NCBI GenBank assembly: GCA_963799425.1
Contig: CAWCXA010000012.1
Span: 1 to 64,000 of the forward strand
From: CAVWSM01 sp963799425
GTDB taxonomy: Bacteria; Actinomycetota; Actinomycetes; Jiangellales; Jiangellaceae
Direction: 5' to 3'
DNA length: 64,000 nucleotides
In this document: positions 24,716 to 32,693 of the stretch, piece after piece
Numbering within the stretch: position 1 is the stretch's first letter
How the letters are laid out: every line of letters begins with the position of its first letter
Made by a program: the position numbers and the translations under genes
The notes under the pieces: model-generated
What the model was told of the DNA's origin: nothing
Database searches by the model: none
Seen by the model: the letters and a program-made list of their open reading frames with translations, nothing else

Positions 24716-25572
24716 AGGGACAGTTGCGTATTGGCGAGCTGAGCAGGCGCGTCGGCGTCAGCCCCGAGCTGTTGCGCGCCTGGGAGCTTCGCTACGGACT
24801 GCTGCAGCCGACTCGGTCCGCCGGGGGGTTTCGGCTCTACTCGGAGGCCGACGAGGCGCGGGTGCGCCGGATGCGCGCCCACCAGGACGATGGGCTGTCG
24901 GCCGCCGAAGCGGCACGGCTCGCGGTCGACGAGTCGTACGACCGACCCCCCGGAGCCGCAGTCGCGGCAAGCCCCGACACCGGCCCGCTGTGGGAAGGGC
25001 TGGAGCGGTTCGACGAGCCAGTTGCACAGGCGGCCTTCGACCAGGCGCTCGCGACGCTCAGCCTCGACGCGGTCCTGCGCGACGTGCTCATGCCCTACCT
25101 GCACGACTTGGGCGAGCGTTGGGCGGCGGGTACGGCGAGCGTGGCGCAGGAGCATTTCGCGAGCAGCGTCATCCGCGGTCGGCTGCTCGGGCTGGCCCGC
25201 GGCTGGGGACAGGGAGTGGGACCGGTGGCGGTGCTGGCATGCGCGCCCGGCGAGCTGCACGACCTGCCGCTCATCGCGTTCGGTCTGGCGCTGCGCGCCC
25301 GCGGCTGGCGCATCGTCTACCTCGGCCCGGACACCCCCCTCGACACGCTGCAGGACACCGCTCAGGAGCTCGACCCGAGGCTCATCGTGGTGAGTGCGAC
25401 GACGCGGCGGCTATTGACCCGGGTCAAGGACGCGCTGGTGGCTGTCGCGAGGACCTCGCCGCTCGCCTTGGCCGGAGCGGGTGCGACCGCCGAACTGGCG
25501 GACTCGGTCGGCGCCACCCTGCTCTCCAGGGATCCGGTCACCGAGGCGGAACGGGTCGCCGCCCAGCGATAG
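24709..25572 (+). CDS. MerR-type B12-dependent photoreceptor regulator (CarH/LitR class)
   Basis: 287 aa from GTG 24709 (GTG 24700 is also possible). MerR helix-turn-helix and wing at residues 7-65 (IGELSRRVGVSPELLRAWEL, then GGFRLYSEAD). Helical cap domain with W138 followed by nine residues and E148-H149, the W-x9-E-H signature of light-sensing adenosylcobalamin domains. Rossmann-like cobalamin domain from about 170 with E182-x-H184, the lower-ligand motif; the usual Gly three residues later is Pro187. The residue after W138 is Ala, where T. thermophilus CarH has a His as I recall. Expected to repress in the dark as a B12-bound tetramer and release on light. Operator-like repeats are present at three nearby promoters. 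Confidence 0.88.
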   Translation: MTEGQLRIGELSRRVGVSPELLRAWELRYGLLQPTRSAGGFRLYSEADEARVRRMRAHQDDGLSAAEAARLAVDESYDRPPGAAVAASPDTGPLWEGLERFDEPVAQAAFDQALATLSLDAVLRDVLMPYLHDLGERWAAGTASVAQEHFASSVIRGRLLGLARGWGQGVGPVAVLACAPGELHDLPLIAFGLALRARGWRIVYLGPDTPLDTLQDTAQELDPRLIVVSATTRRLLTRVKDALVAVARTSPLALAGAGATAELADSVGATLLSRDPVTEAERVAAQR

Positions 25573-25759
25573 TGCACGTCCGCGACGGTGCGGCTGGTGC
25601 GCGCCGCCGACCGCGGCAGCAAGGGGTTCAGCCTCGTGTCCTGGCGGGGATCGATTCTTGCCAGCAGTGCCTGCTCGCTGTCGAGGAGCGCTCGCCTGAC
25701 GGCTTTGCTTGCGTCAGAGGTGATGCTCCGTCAGCGTGTCGTCTGCGCCGCTTGCCACT

Positions 25760-26194
25760 CGCGGGGACCGTCGCTATCCCGGCCGGACCCCGGCGCCGCG
25801 TCGCGAGCTGATGCTTTGCGTCGCCGCCGCCTGCCTGGAGGACCGACCCGGCGACGGAGTCACACTGCGGGAGACCTCCGATGCGGTTCGTGACGCGACC
25901 GCGGCCGCGAACATGACCAGATACAACCCGGACCGCCGAGCTGACCACGTCGTCCTGCTGCGGGCAGTAAACCGTCTCATCGACCTCGGCGTCCTGACGC
26001 GCCGCATCGAACGCGGCGACCTGTTGCGCAGCTGGGAAGACGACGGCGCCGGCGTCGGAGCTGGCTACATCGCCAACCGTGAACCCCTGCTGTTGTTGGA
26101 CCCGTCGTACCTCTCGCTCGCTCTCATCTCCAACCAGTTGACTGAGGATTTCGTCACATCCTCGCCACGACCTCTTGCGCACAGTCATGAGTGA
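25760..26194 (+). pseudogene. DUF2398/TIGR02678-like protein, C-terminal remnant
   Basis: The frame reads PRRELMLCVAAACLEDRPGD, VTLRETSDAVRDATAAANMT and VVLLRAVNRLIDLGVLTRRI, then a variable acidic stretch and EPLLLLDPSYLSLAL, the order seen in the middle of DUF2398 proteins. These normally have some 380 residues and partner genes in SMC-like anti-plasmid or defence operons; no partner is seen here. Upstream in-frame sequence to about 25590 is poor, and the 3' end runs into copied promoter DNA of the TetR locus. Family call by pattern. Confidence 0.4.
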
Positions 26195-26205
26195 CGATAT
26201 CGTCA
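26192..26205. promoter_or_regulatory. Perfect 14-base palindrome upstream of the coiled-coil gene (TetR operator candidate)
   Basis: TGACGATATCGTCA is its own reverse complement. It lies 62 bases before the coiled-coil start and within a copy of the promoter region of the TetR gene located 3.5 kb away (GACTGAGGATTTCGTCA precedes both). Confidence 0.6.
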
Positions 26206-26263
26206 GTACTGCAGGAACATAACAAGTGGCCCTCACCGGGCCCGGAATCTCACGGAGGTAGTA

Positions 26264-26384
26264 GCTCATGACGCAGCACACGGATTTCTCCACGCGGCTG
26301 GATGGTCTTCAGCAGCGGGTCGCGACGGCCAGGTCAGCGGTGCAGGCTGCCGCGACCGAGTCCGACGCACAGCTCAGGCAGCGG
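26264..26384 (+). repeat. Inverted duplication, arm A (start of coiled-coil gene)
   Basis: About 120 bases from GCTCATGACGCAGCACACGG onward occur again in inverse orientation at 28733-28855 with a few substitutions and small indels. Arm A contains the first about 39 codons of the intact coiled-coil gene. Confidence 0.8.
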
Positions 26385-26714
26385 ATCGATCGGGCTCAGG
26401 CCGACCTGGACCAGTCAGTCAAGAACGCACGGCAGGAGGTCTCGCAGGCCGCCGACGGCGCCCGGGCGAAGTGGGCGCAGCTGAAGGCTGACGCCGCGGC
26501 CAAGATGAGCGACGTCCAGGAAAACATCGACAAGCGGACCCGCCAGGTCGACGCCAAGGTCGCCGACAGCGACGCGGACTGGGCAGAAGCGGACGCGGCC
26601 GAAGCCCTCGACTACGCCGACTGGGCGGTCGAGACCGCGCAGCTGGCCATGCTCGACGCCATCCACGCCCGCGCCCACGCCGACAAGCTCGCCAAGACCG
26701 CAGCCAACTCGTAA
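26268..26714 (+). CDS. Apolipoprotein-like coiled-coil protein, function unknown
   Basis: 148 aa, almost wholly helical and charged: heptad-like runs such as QRIDRAQADLDQSVKNAR and SDVQENIDKRTRQVDAKVAD, no membrane helix, no signal peptide, no Cys. The C-terminal region (EALDYADWAVETAQLAMLDA) is a more hydrophobic helix pair. ATG 26268 follows GGAGGT. Probably regulated by the palindrome upstream. Similar proteins accompany HdeD/DUF1003-type stress genes, as here. Its 5' end exists as an inverted degraded copy 2.5 kb away. Confidence 0.7.
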   Translation: MTQHTDFSTRLDGLQQRVATARSAVQAAATESDAQLRQRIDRAQADLDQSVKNARQEVSQAADGARAKWAQLKADAAAKMSDVQENIDKRTRQVDAKVADSDADWAEADAAEALDYADWAVETAQLAMLDAIHARAHADKLAKTAANS

Positions 26715-26825
26715 TCCCCAATCGGACTGGTGGCCTCGAGGCCCCGGTTCTCCTTACAGCACTCGCGCCGCGGCGGGCAGGAACGGTTGACGCCCTGACC
26801 GCCGCGGCCCTCACGGAGGTTTGCA

Positions 26826-27422
26826 ATGACTAGTGAAGTGAAGACCCCGGACCCGCTGGGCGACACCGTCCGGGACGGCGCCCGGGAGGCGTCGGCGGCC
26901 TGGTGGTGGCTCTTGGCCCTTGGCGCGCTGTGGATCTGGTTCGGCACGTTCGTGCTGTCGTACAGGGTGGGCAGCCTGGTCGCGGTGGCGACGTTCGTGG
27001 GCGTGGCGTTCCTGTTCGGCGGCATCACCCAGCTCGTGGTGGCCAGCCGGGTACCCACGATGCGCTGGCTGTCCATCGTGGGCGGGATCCTGGGGGTCGC
27101 CGCCGGCATCGGCACCTTCGTCTGGCCCGACATCACCCTCTACGTCGTGTCGATCATGGTGGCCTGGTATCTGATCGTCTTTGGCATCATCCACATCGTC
27201 AGCGCGCTGGCCGGCCCCAAGCCGTCGTGGTGGTGGACCGGGCTGCTGCTCGGCATCTCCGAGCTGGTGCTGGGGGTGTGGGCAGCCCGCTCCTGGGAGA
27301 ACTCGCTGGTGACGCTGGTGACCCTGGTCGGAGTGTGGGCCATCTGCCGCGGGGTCAGCGAGATCTTCGCCGCCTTCACCGTGCGCCAAGCCGGCAAACA
27401 GGCGGAGCGGCTGGCGGCATGA
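26826..27422 (+). CDS. HdeD/DUF308-family membrane protein
   Basis: 198 aa with six helices arranged as DUF308 repeats: WWWLLALGALWIWFGTFVLS, VGVAFLFGGITQLVVASRVP, SIVGGILGVAAGIGTFVWPD, then VAWYLIVFGIIHIVSAL, GLLLGISELVLGVWA and the final helix. HdeD in E. coli is an acid-resistance membrane protein; in actinobacteria the role is unknown. ATG 26826 follows GGAGG with good spacing. Sits between the coiled-coil gene and the damaged DUF1003 gene, probably one operon. Confidence 0.9.
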   Translation: MTSEVKTPDPLGDTVRDGAREASAAWWWLLALGALWIWFGTFVLSYRVGSLVAVATFVGVAFLFGGITQLVVASRVPTMRWLSIVGGILGVAAGIGTFVWPDITLYVVSIMVAWYLIVFGIIHIVSALAGPKPSWWWTGLLLGISELVLGVWAARSWENSLVTLVTLVGVWAICRGVSEIFAAFTVRQAGKQAERLAA

Positions 27423-27536
27423 CCGCCGCCCGAGCGACCAGTTCCGGCGGCGCTCTCCGCGACGCCGCACCAGGGCGAGGCCGCGGTCTTCAAACGGCTA
27501 GCACCGGCCAGCCGGGCACCGAGCAAAGGAGCAGAA

Positions 27537-27835
27537 GTGAGAGCGGGCCAGCCGAAACCGGTCAACCCGGCGCTGCTGCGGCATGTCCAAGAGCGCAGCA
27601 AGCGCCGGGAGAACCGGGTTGCCGACCAGATCACGCGGTTCGCCGGTGATGATTAGCCAGAACCGCGCCGACGAGATACCAAGTGATCGCGGACCAGCAG
27701 TGGCGGACAGTTCAGGAGGAGGAGCAGCAGAACCAGAGGCTGCTCCGCCTGTCCAACGAGATCCTCGATCTCACCAAGGAGATCCACGCGGCGAGCGCTA
27801 CAGCCACGCCGGCGAGTCGGCCCGGAGCTTCGTGA
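27537..27835 (+). pseudogene. DUF1003 protein with the membrane core deleted
   Basis: GTG 27537 follows AAAGGAG. The start KPVNPALLRHVQERSKRREN, RVADQITRFAG matches the N-terminus of DUF1003 proteins. It jumps directly to VMISQNRADE and, one frame over, QVIADQQWRTVQEEEQQNQR, LLRLSNEILDLTKEIHA, the cytoplasmic C-terminus. The two membrane helices that normally lie between FAG and VMISQNRAD (about 45 residues) are precisely missing and the frame is lost at the joint. A further indel follows near 27690. A broken stress-associated membrane protein. Confidence 0.7.
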
Positions 27836-27879
27836 CGAGCGGCACGTCCGCGACGGTGAGGTGAACGGGATGTTGCCCG

Positions 27880-28855
27880 CGCCAATGGTCCGTCGCGCGC
27901 TTGTTATCGGTGGCGGATATGGCGCAGGGCCGGTTGGCCAGGGTTGATCCAGGCGGGGAGCCGGAACTCGGGTAGCCCGTCGGCGGCGAGGTGACTCCCA
28001 GCCGGGCTGGCGCACCGCGCGGTAATGCAGGGCGCACAACAGCACCAGGTCCCGAATGCCGTCGGCCCGCCTCCTGACCAGTACTCGATGTGACGGGGCC
28101 GGCGCCTACGAGGCGGGCCGGTCGCACGCCGGGAAAGACGCATCCTTGGTCGCGGGACATCAGCGCCCGCCGCGCCCGGCACGGTCCGGGACAGGCGGCC
28201 CAGTGGGTTGCCCGGGCCCCCCGGGACCACCGGGAGGGCTTGGGTGTCGCCGGCCAGTCGGCGTACCGCTTCCGCGGACAGCGGTAACCCGAAGTCTCCC
28301 GCCGCGCCCTGGTCTGCGTGCCACCGCTGTCGAGCAGGTCGCCGGCGGCCAGTGCCCTTTCGGCGAGGTCAACCAGGGCGTCGGCCCGCCACCCGGGTGC
28401 CGACCGGGGTCGGGTTGCCCGTCGCGGGTGGGGCGGGGCATCGCCAAGGGTCCAGTGCGGTGCGCAGCAGCGCGGCACCTTCCTTGTCCAGGCTGAATCG
28501 GCGCGCACGGACCGTTCGGCTGCTCCGCGACCTGCAGCTCTCGCCGTGCAGCTACTGCTCGGCCAGCCGGTCCCCCGCGTCGGGGTCGAGCCGGTGCGGC
28601 AGGTGCATGGCGGCGGCCTGCAAGCCCCGGACCGTCAGCCGCGGCCTGCTCGGCCAGCATCGCCTCAGACTCCGCGCGTTGGGCGGCGGTGGCGGTCTTG
28701 GTCAATTCTCGGTCGGTGTCGGCGATCACCCCCGCCGCTGCCTGAGCTGTGCACTGGACTCGGCGCGCCGCCTGCACCGCCGACCTGGCCGTCGCGACCC
28801 GCTGCTGCGGTTCATCCAGCCGCGGGGAGAAATCCGTGTGCTGCGTCATGAGCGA
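27880..28855 (-). pseudogene. DUF222-HNH endonuclease pseudogene with a foreign 5' end
   Basis: Across several frames: HRLDPDAGDRLAEQ, RADALVDLAERALAAGDLLD, RRALMSRDQGCVFPG, HIEYWSGGGPT, LLCALHYRAVRQPGW and GLPEFRLPAWINPGQ. This is the DUF222 domain followed by an HNH nuclease, the 13E12-like family multiplied in actinobacterial genomes. The HNH Cys and one His are readable but frames break at least four times. The apparent start (MTQHTDFSPRLDEPQQRVAT) is not DUF222 but an inverted copy of the coiled-coil gene at 26268, so the 5' end was replaced by rearrangement. Confidence 0.75.
28733..28855 (-). repeat. Inverted duplication, arm B
   Basis: Reverse-strand copy of 26264-26384: same ATG context and about 39 codons, ending after CTCAGGCAGCGG, with scattered substitutions and at least one lost base. 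It forms the 5' end of the DUF222-HNH pseudogene. Confidence 0.8.
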
Positions 28856-28956
28856 CCACTTGTGCCACTCCCCTCAGGGACTTCCTGGGCATACTCATGC
28901 CGCACGGGGCACTCGCCAGGGCCATTGGCACGGGTCTGACAGCCGGACGTCGTCCA

Positions 28957-29625
28957 TCAGGAAGTCGTTGTCGCGTCGGCCGCGGGGCCGGTCGACGATT
29001 CGGGCAAGGGCAGCGAGCAGATCCGGCGTGCCTCCCGCGGTGTGAGGCCGAATGTGCGAAGCAAGGCCTCGGTCACGCGGTCGGCGGACTCAGCGTCGTC
29101 GCGTGCCGGTTGCTCGTGGAGCAGCTGACCCAAGGCAAGGGCACTCCCGGCAGCAATGCTCAGGGCCAGGTCGACGTCGGGAACCTTGAAGCGGCCCACC
29201 CGTGTGGCAGCCTCGATGTCGCGTCGGGCGCGAGGTCCGAGACCGGTGTCCGCGCTGATGAGCTGCAGGCCGTGCTGGAGCAGCACCTTGCTCAGCTCAG
29301 GCTCGCGTCGGTGCAGACGGCCCGTCAGTCGGAAGCTTTGGGCGAAGACCACCGCCGGGTCGTCGATCCCCTCGGTCAGTCGGTCCAGCAGAGCGCCGTG
29401 CTGGTCCAGCACGTCTTCGACGGCAGCGGTGAACAGCTCCTCCTTGGTCTCGAAGTGGTTGTAGAAGGAACCCAGCCCCACGTCCGCGGCCTGAGTGATC
29501 TCGAGGACCGGAACGGTGTCTCGCCCCGCCGCGATGAACGACTGCGCAGCCTTGATCAACGCTGCACGGGTGCGTGCCTTGCGACGCTCCAGGCGGGACG
29601 GGGCGACGGTGGTGACGGCGCTCAC
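28957..29625 (-). CDS. TetR-family repressor
   Basis: 222 aa from GTG 29625, six bases after AGAGGAG; the 25 codons open above it belong to the promoter region. Helix-turn-helix at about residues 14-60: RTRAALIKAAQSFIAAGRDT, then ITQAADVGLGSFYNHFETKE with the GSFYNHF recognition helix. The C-terminal helical ligand domain contains VVFAQSFRLTGRLHRREPEL. Divergent from a truncated VOC-type dioxygenase gene. Two operator-like sites lie in between and a third, perfect, at the coiled-coil gene. Ligand unknown, perhaps an aromatic compound given the VOC neighbour. Confidence 0.9.
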   Translation of the reverse strand: MSAVTTVAPSRLERRKARTRAALIKAAQSFIAAGRDTVPVLEITQAADVGLGSFYNHFETKEELFTAAVEDVLDQHGALLDRLTEGIDDPAVVFAQSFRLTGRLHRREPELSKVLLQHGLQLISADTGLGPRARRDIEAATRVGRFKVPDVDLALSIAAGSALALGQLLHEQPARDDAESADRVTEALLRTFGLTPREARRICSLPLPESSTGPAADATTTS

Positions 29626-29712
29626 GGGCAACTCCTCTGATGCGGTTCTGTCAGAACTGACGACTCCTTCATTTAACCACTCAACTGAGGATTTCGTCAT
29701 CTACCTCTTGAC

Positions 29713-29743
29713 GACGATACCATCATGAGTGACGATATCATCA
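29713..29743. promoter_or_regulatory. Two TetR operator-like half-spaced sites in the TetR/VOC divergent promoter
   Basis: TGACGATATCATCA (29730-29743) differs by one base from the perfect palindrome at 26192, and GACGATACCATCA (29713-29725) is a second, weaker copy 17 bases away. TTGACG at 29709-29714 may be a -35 element. Confidence 0.55.
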
Positions 29744-29764
29744 TTCAGACATGAGGTGAGGCAG

Positions 29765-29914
29765 ATGACAGACCCGTGGGACACCCACAGCGATCTGCAC
29801 AGCGAGCAAGGCGCCCTGAAGGGGGAGCACCCCGGCCGGGCCCGCAACCCTGTGGTCAAGGTGCACGACCTCGCGTGGCTGGAGTTCCGGCGTACCCGGT
29901 GTCGACAGCGATGA
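29765..29914 (+). pseudogene. VOC-family dioxygenase, N-terminal stub
   Basis: ATG 29765 after GAGGTGAGGC gives MTDPWDTHSDLHSEQG and ARNPVVKVHDLAWLEF, the start of catechol-dioxygenase-like VOC proteins (N-P-V-x-K-V-x-D-L-A-W-L-E-F). It then becomes basic nonsense and stops after 49 codons; the remaining about 300 residues, including all metal ligands, are gone. It was the divergent target of the adjacent TetR gene. Confidence 0.6.
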
Positions 29915-29997
29915 ACAACGTGCGCAACACGGCCCCCCGTTGATCGAGCCGCTGCCGGCCGAGGTGTAGCCAGGCCACGTCCTCCGAGGGTCGGCCT

Positions 29998-30558
29998 CTA
30001 AGGCGTCGTCCCTATCCGTGCGCACACGGCTGTAGACCAAGCGAGGGTTTGCAAAGACCCGTTGTTGCGCGCGACAACCCGCCAGATGAATGGGCCGTTT
30101 GATCGGCTCTCCCAAATTTCTACTCCGGGCGCGTTGATGAATCCTCCGCCAGTGGCAACCCAGCCGGGTCCGCGGATCGCCTGGCAGTTGACTTCTGCGA
30201 CCCCGACCTGGCCCCGGCTCGATGACGACCGGCTGTGAGTTCGAGGTGTCGAGTTCGAGGGCGCTCCCCGCAGGTCCGGGCGGTCCTTGTTCGCCCGCTG
30301 GCCCGCTGGTCCCGCTGGTCCCGCGGGTCCCACTGGTCCTGCGGTCCCTTGCTGGTTCCAGGTGAGGTGCCTTTCCCCCTTCTGGCACGTCTTGCCGCGC
30401 TCTGCGTCGATGACCCGGAGGGCGCCGGTGTCCCGGCTGTAGCAGCCGGTGATGGTGCCGTCGGCGGACGGGATGGCGGCCAGGGCGACCCCGTCCACGA
30501 CTGCTCCCCCAACGATTCCCGCCGCGAGCAGTGGTATGGCCTTGACGATGCTGCACAT
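29998..30558 (-). CDS. Exported collagen-like protein with two compensating frameshifts
   Basis: 186 aa from ATG 30558. Signal-like N-terminus (IPLLAAGIVGGAVVDGVALA), then the conserved actinobacterial module AAIPSADGTITGCYSRDTGA, LRVIDAERGKTC, LTWNQQG and a short Gly-x-y collagen run (GPVGPAGPAGPAG). About 35 residues after this are out of frame: the adjacent frame reads EQGPPGPAGSALELDTSNSQ, PVVIEPG. The original frame resumes at VGVAEVNCQAIRGPGWVATG and ends with the C-terminal beta domain. So the ORF stays full-length with a scrambled centre. Likely surface-exposed. Confidence 0.65.
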   Translation of the reverse strand: MCSIVKAIPLLAAGIVGGAVVDGVALAAIPSADGTITGCYSRDTGALRVIDAERGKTCQKGERHLTWNQQGTAGPVGPAGPAGPAGQRANKDRPDLRGAPSNSTPRTHSRSSSSRGQVGVAEVNCQAIRGPGWVATGGGFINAPGVEIWESRSNGPFIWRVVARNNGSLQTLAWSTAVCARIGTTP

Positions 30559-30749
30559 TGCCCCGCTCCCCTCCAACGAAGCTGCGTTACCTGGTGAGTC
30601 AACAGAGTCGACCCGCAATGTTGGCGGCGCAATCGCGCAGAGGTGTGGAGCCCACTGGACCAACGCGCGAAACAACGGCCCGCCGTTGATCGAGCCGCTG
30701 CCACCTGAGGACGTGATCGTGGGCTCCTGACGGCCCGCTCAAGTGCAAC

Positions 30750-30935
30750 TCAGGGTTCCCGACCCAGCCCTGTCGAGTCCGGGGGAGGCGGCGTTCGCGA
30801 CGGGCCGCGGTAATCCGACTTCTCCTTGCCGCAGCGGCGACACAGGTAGAACACGGAGTCGGCCCCGCTGATCTCGGGGTTTCCCTGTTGCTGCCAGTCG
30901 TGGCGGCCGATATGACATTTCAGCCAACCGACAAT
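30750..30935 (-). CDS. Small zinc-ribbon-like protein, copy 1 (possible ATT start)
   Basis: About 61 aa: VGWLKCHIGRHDWQQQGNPE and FYLCRRCGKEKSDY give a C-x4-H plus C-x2-C zinc-binding pattern like DUF1660 proteins. Aligned with the neighbouring copy its first codon is ATT where copy 2 has ATG. No other start lies near in frame, so either ATT is used or the gene is silent. 13 bases downstream of copy 2. Confidence 0.5.
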   Translation of the reverse strand: MVGWLKCHIGRHDWQQQGNPEISGADSVFYLCRRCGKEKSDYRGPSRTPPPPDSTGLGREP

Positions 30936-30948
30936 GCCGGGCCAACCC

Positions 30949-31170
30949 TCAGTGCATCTCGTCGCGCCAAGGCCGAAGTGCTTGAACGGCGCTGGTCGGA
31001 TCTTCCGAGCTAGGCCGAGAGAATCGCCCCCAAGCGGATGGCTTGCCGTCGCCCGGCCGAGCCTTCCCGCAGCGGCGACACAACCCATAGACGGCTTTGG
31101 CACTAGCCACGGGGTCTTGGTGCTGTTGCCAGTCGTGGCGGCCGAGGCGGCATTTCAACCAGCCGACCAT
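30949..31170 (-). CDS. Small zinc-ribbon-like protein, copy 2
   Basis: 73 aa from ATG 31170. MVGWLKCRLGRHDWQQHQDP and VYGLCRRCGKARPGDG are nearly the same as copy 1; the 30-residue tail differs. Two Cys pairs with one His suggest one zinc ion. Tandem duplicate, 16 bases after the preceding gene. Role unknown; DUF1660-type proteins are often prophage-borne. Confidence 0.6.
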   Translation of the reverse strand: MVGWLKCRLGRHDWQQHQDPVASAKAVYGLCRRCGKARPGDGKPSAWGRFSRPSSEDPTSAVQALRPWRDEMH

Positions 31171-31186
31171 GACACCGAACGTACTC

Positions 31187-31561
31187 CTATGCGTGCTCGT
31201 CGAGGGCCACCTGCCCGACCGCCTCGAGCGGCGGCGGTGCCAGCCCGAGCAGCCACCGGGCGATCGACTCCTTCCGCGCCGGCGACAGCGACGACCACAA
31301 CGCGTCCGCGTCGATCCGACCATCCACCCGCGGTGCGAGCGCGGCCCTGCGCGCGAACGCGGACGCGCATTCCCAGTGCGCCCGCGCTCGGTACCGCAGC
31401 GAGGCAAGCTCCGGTCCGTCCAGTACATCGGCACTACCCGGTCCCGGCGGCCGCTCATACCGCGACCCGTGTCCGGTAGTTCTTCCACCCACCAGGGTTC
31501 GCGCGTTCAGCACCTGCTGCACCAGCTCCGCGTCGCCGGGCAAAGACACCGCAGTGCGCAC
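31187..31561 (-). CDS. Hypothetical protein
   Basis: 124 aa, GTG start. The sequence looks genuine: Ala/Arg-rich amphipathic helices (RAHWECASAFARRAALAPRV, ALWSSLSPARKESIARWLLG) and an acidic end. No family recognised. Immediately upstream of the two zinc-ribbon genes on the same strand, so probably one transcription unit. Confidence 0.5.
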   Translation of the reverse strand: MRTAVSLPGDAELVQQVLNARTLVGGRTTGHGSRYERPPGPGSADVLDGPELASLRYRARAHWECASAFARRAALAPRVDGRIDADALWSSLSPARKESIARWLLGLAPPPLEAVGQVALDEHA

Positions 31562-31944
31562 CCCACGGCTTACGGCGCCCCGTCATGAGTATGAGCTGCT
31601 ACTCGTGAATCCCCCCAATCGATGGCGCGCCTGCCGAGCCGGATCGTACGCCTAGTCCCCGCACGCAACGAAAATCCTTGGGAATCCACATGTTCGGCTT
31701 GGCCCGCGTTCTTCCCCGAGGACATCGCGCTCGACACGCTCGAGCGACACCAGTACTGGGGTGAACGGCCGTAACCACCTGCCTGCCATGACACAGGCAC
31801 CCGACCTGCAGCTTCAGATGCACCTCATCGACGCGAGGGCTGGTTCCGTCGGCACCGCGCGCCCGCATCCACGATGACGATGCGCCCAGCGTGACGGCGG
31901 CCCCGAACGGATGGCAGCCGCCAAGGGCGGCTGCTCCGACGCCG
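31562..31944. other. Stretch without recognised gene
   Basis: Only short frames. A plus-strand frame from ATG 31622 to 31774 (50 codons, ending HQYWGERP) has no ribosome site and no family; I do not call it. Confidence 0.45.
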
Positions 31945-32325
31945 CTACGTACGCGGATCCATGGCCCGGTTGCGGCGGGCGACCACCCGGAGCTGGATGA
32001 TCCGCGCCGTGCCCGCGATGACGGTCAATCCGGCACCGATGACGGCGGCGATGAGCATGGCGAGACCAAGCGTCACCGTGCCGTTGAAGCCGAGGAACTC
32101 GATATCGACGTCCTGGTCGTTCTGCACGATGAACACGATCAGCAGCACGAGCAGCGCCACTACCGTCCCGAGCATGACCCAGAGCGCACCCATGCGGGTC
32201 CGCGGCACGGTCTCCGGCTGGGCCGGTGCACCCGGTCGCGACTCGCCCGGTGTCGGCTCAGCGGCGGCCGGCGGGTCCTCGCTCGGGGCGGTTGGCTCGG
32301 AGGGCAGGTCACGGGGATCAGTCAC
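31945..32325 (-). CDS. LapA-like (DUF1049) membrane protein
   Basis: 126 aa from GTG 32325. A Pro/Glu-rich N-terminus of about 45 residues, then two helices: GALWVMLGTVVALLVLLIVF followed by the family signature IVQNDQDVDIEFLGF, and LAMLIAAVIGAGLTVIAG with the basic tail RIIQLRVVARRNR. In E. coli the LapA partner regulates lipopolysaccharide synthesis; in Gram-positive actinobacteria the role is unknown. Confidence 0.9.
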   Translation of the reverse strand: MTDPRDLPSEPTAPSEDPPAAAEPTPGESRPGAPAQPETVPRTRMGALWVMLGTVVALLVLLIVFIVQNDQDVDIEFLGFNGTVTLGLAMLIAAVIGAGLTVIAGTARIIQLRVVARRNRAMDPRT

Positions 32326-32693
32326 ATCCGCGATACTTCCCCATCTGCCCCTCGGCACACGGTCAGATGGCGCGGGTGTGTCGACTCCTCGGGCCGACAC
32401 GCTCACCGGCACTGACAAGGCCCAGTGGGGGTTATCCGCCGGTCGAGGTCTCGCCGCCGGGTGTGGACCAGCGCGACATCGATGCGCGATCCGCGGCAGA
32501 GGCGGACGGTTGATCATGCTCCGTGTCCGGGTGCCTTGATGGTCCGTCCACGACTGCTATCGCGGCGGTATGACGCGCTCGGCCCACTGGTCGAGCGAGG
32601 CAATCAAGCGCGGCCTGTGGATTGACCGAGACGTGCCTGTCGGCCTGCGTCCACAGCGGGAGAAGATGTCCAGCTGTCCCCGATACTAGGCAC

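Noticed and set aside
25760..26194. Anti-plasmid defence operon because of a DUF2398-like remnant
   Set aside because: Only one decayed gene of the kind is present; no SMC, nuclease or partner gene nearby.
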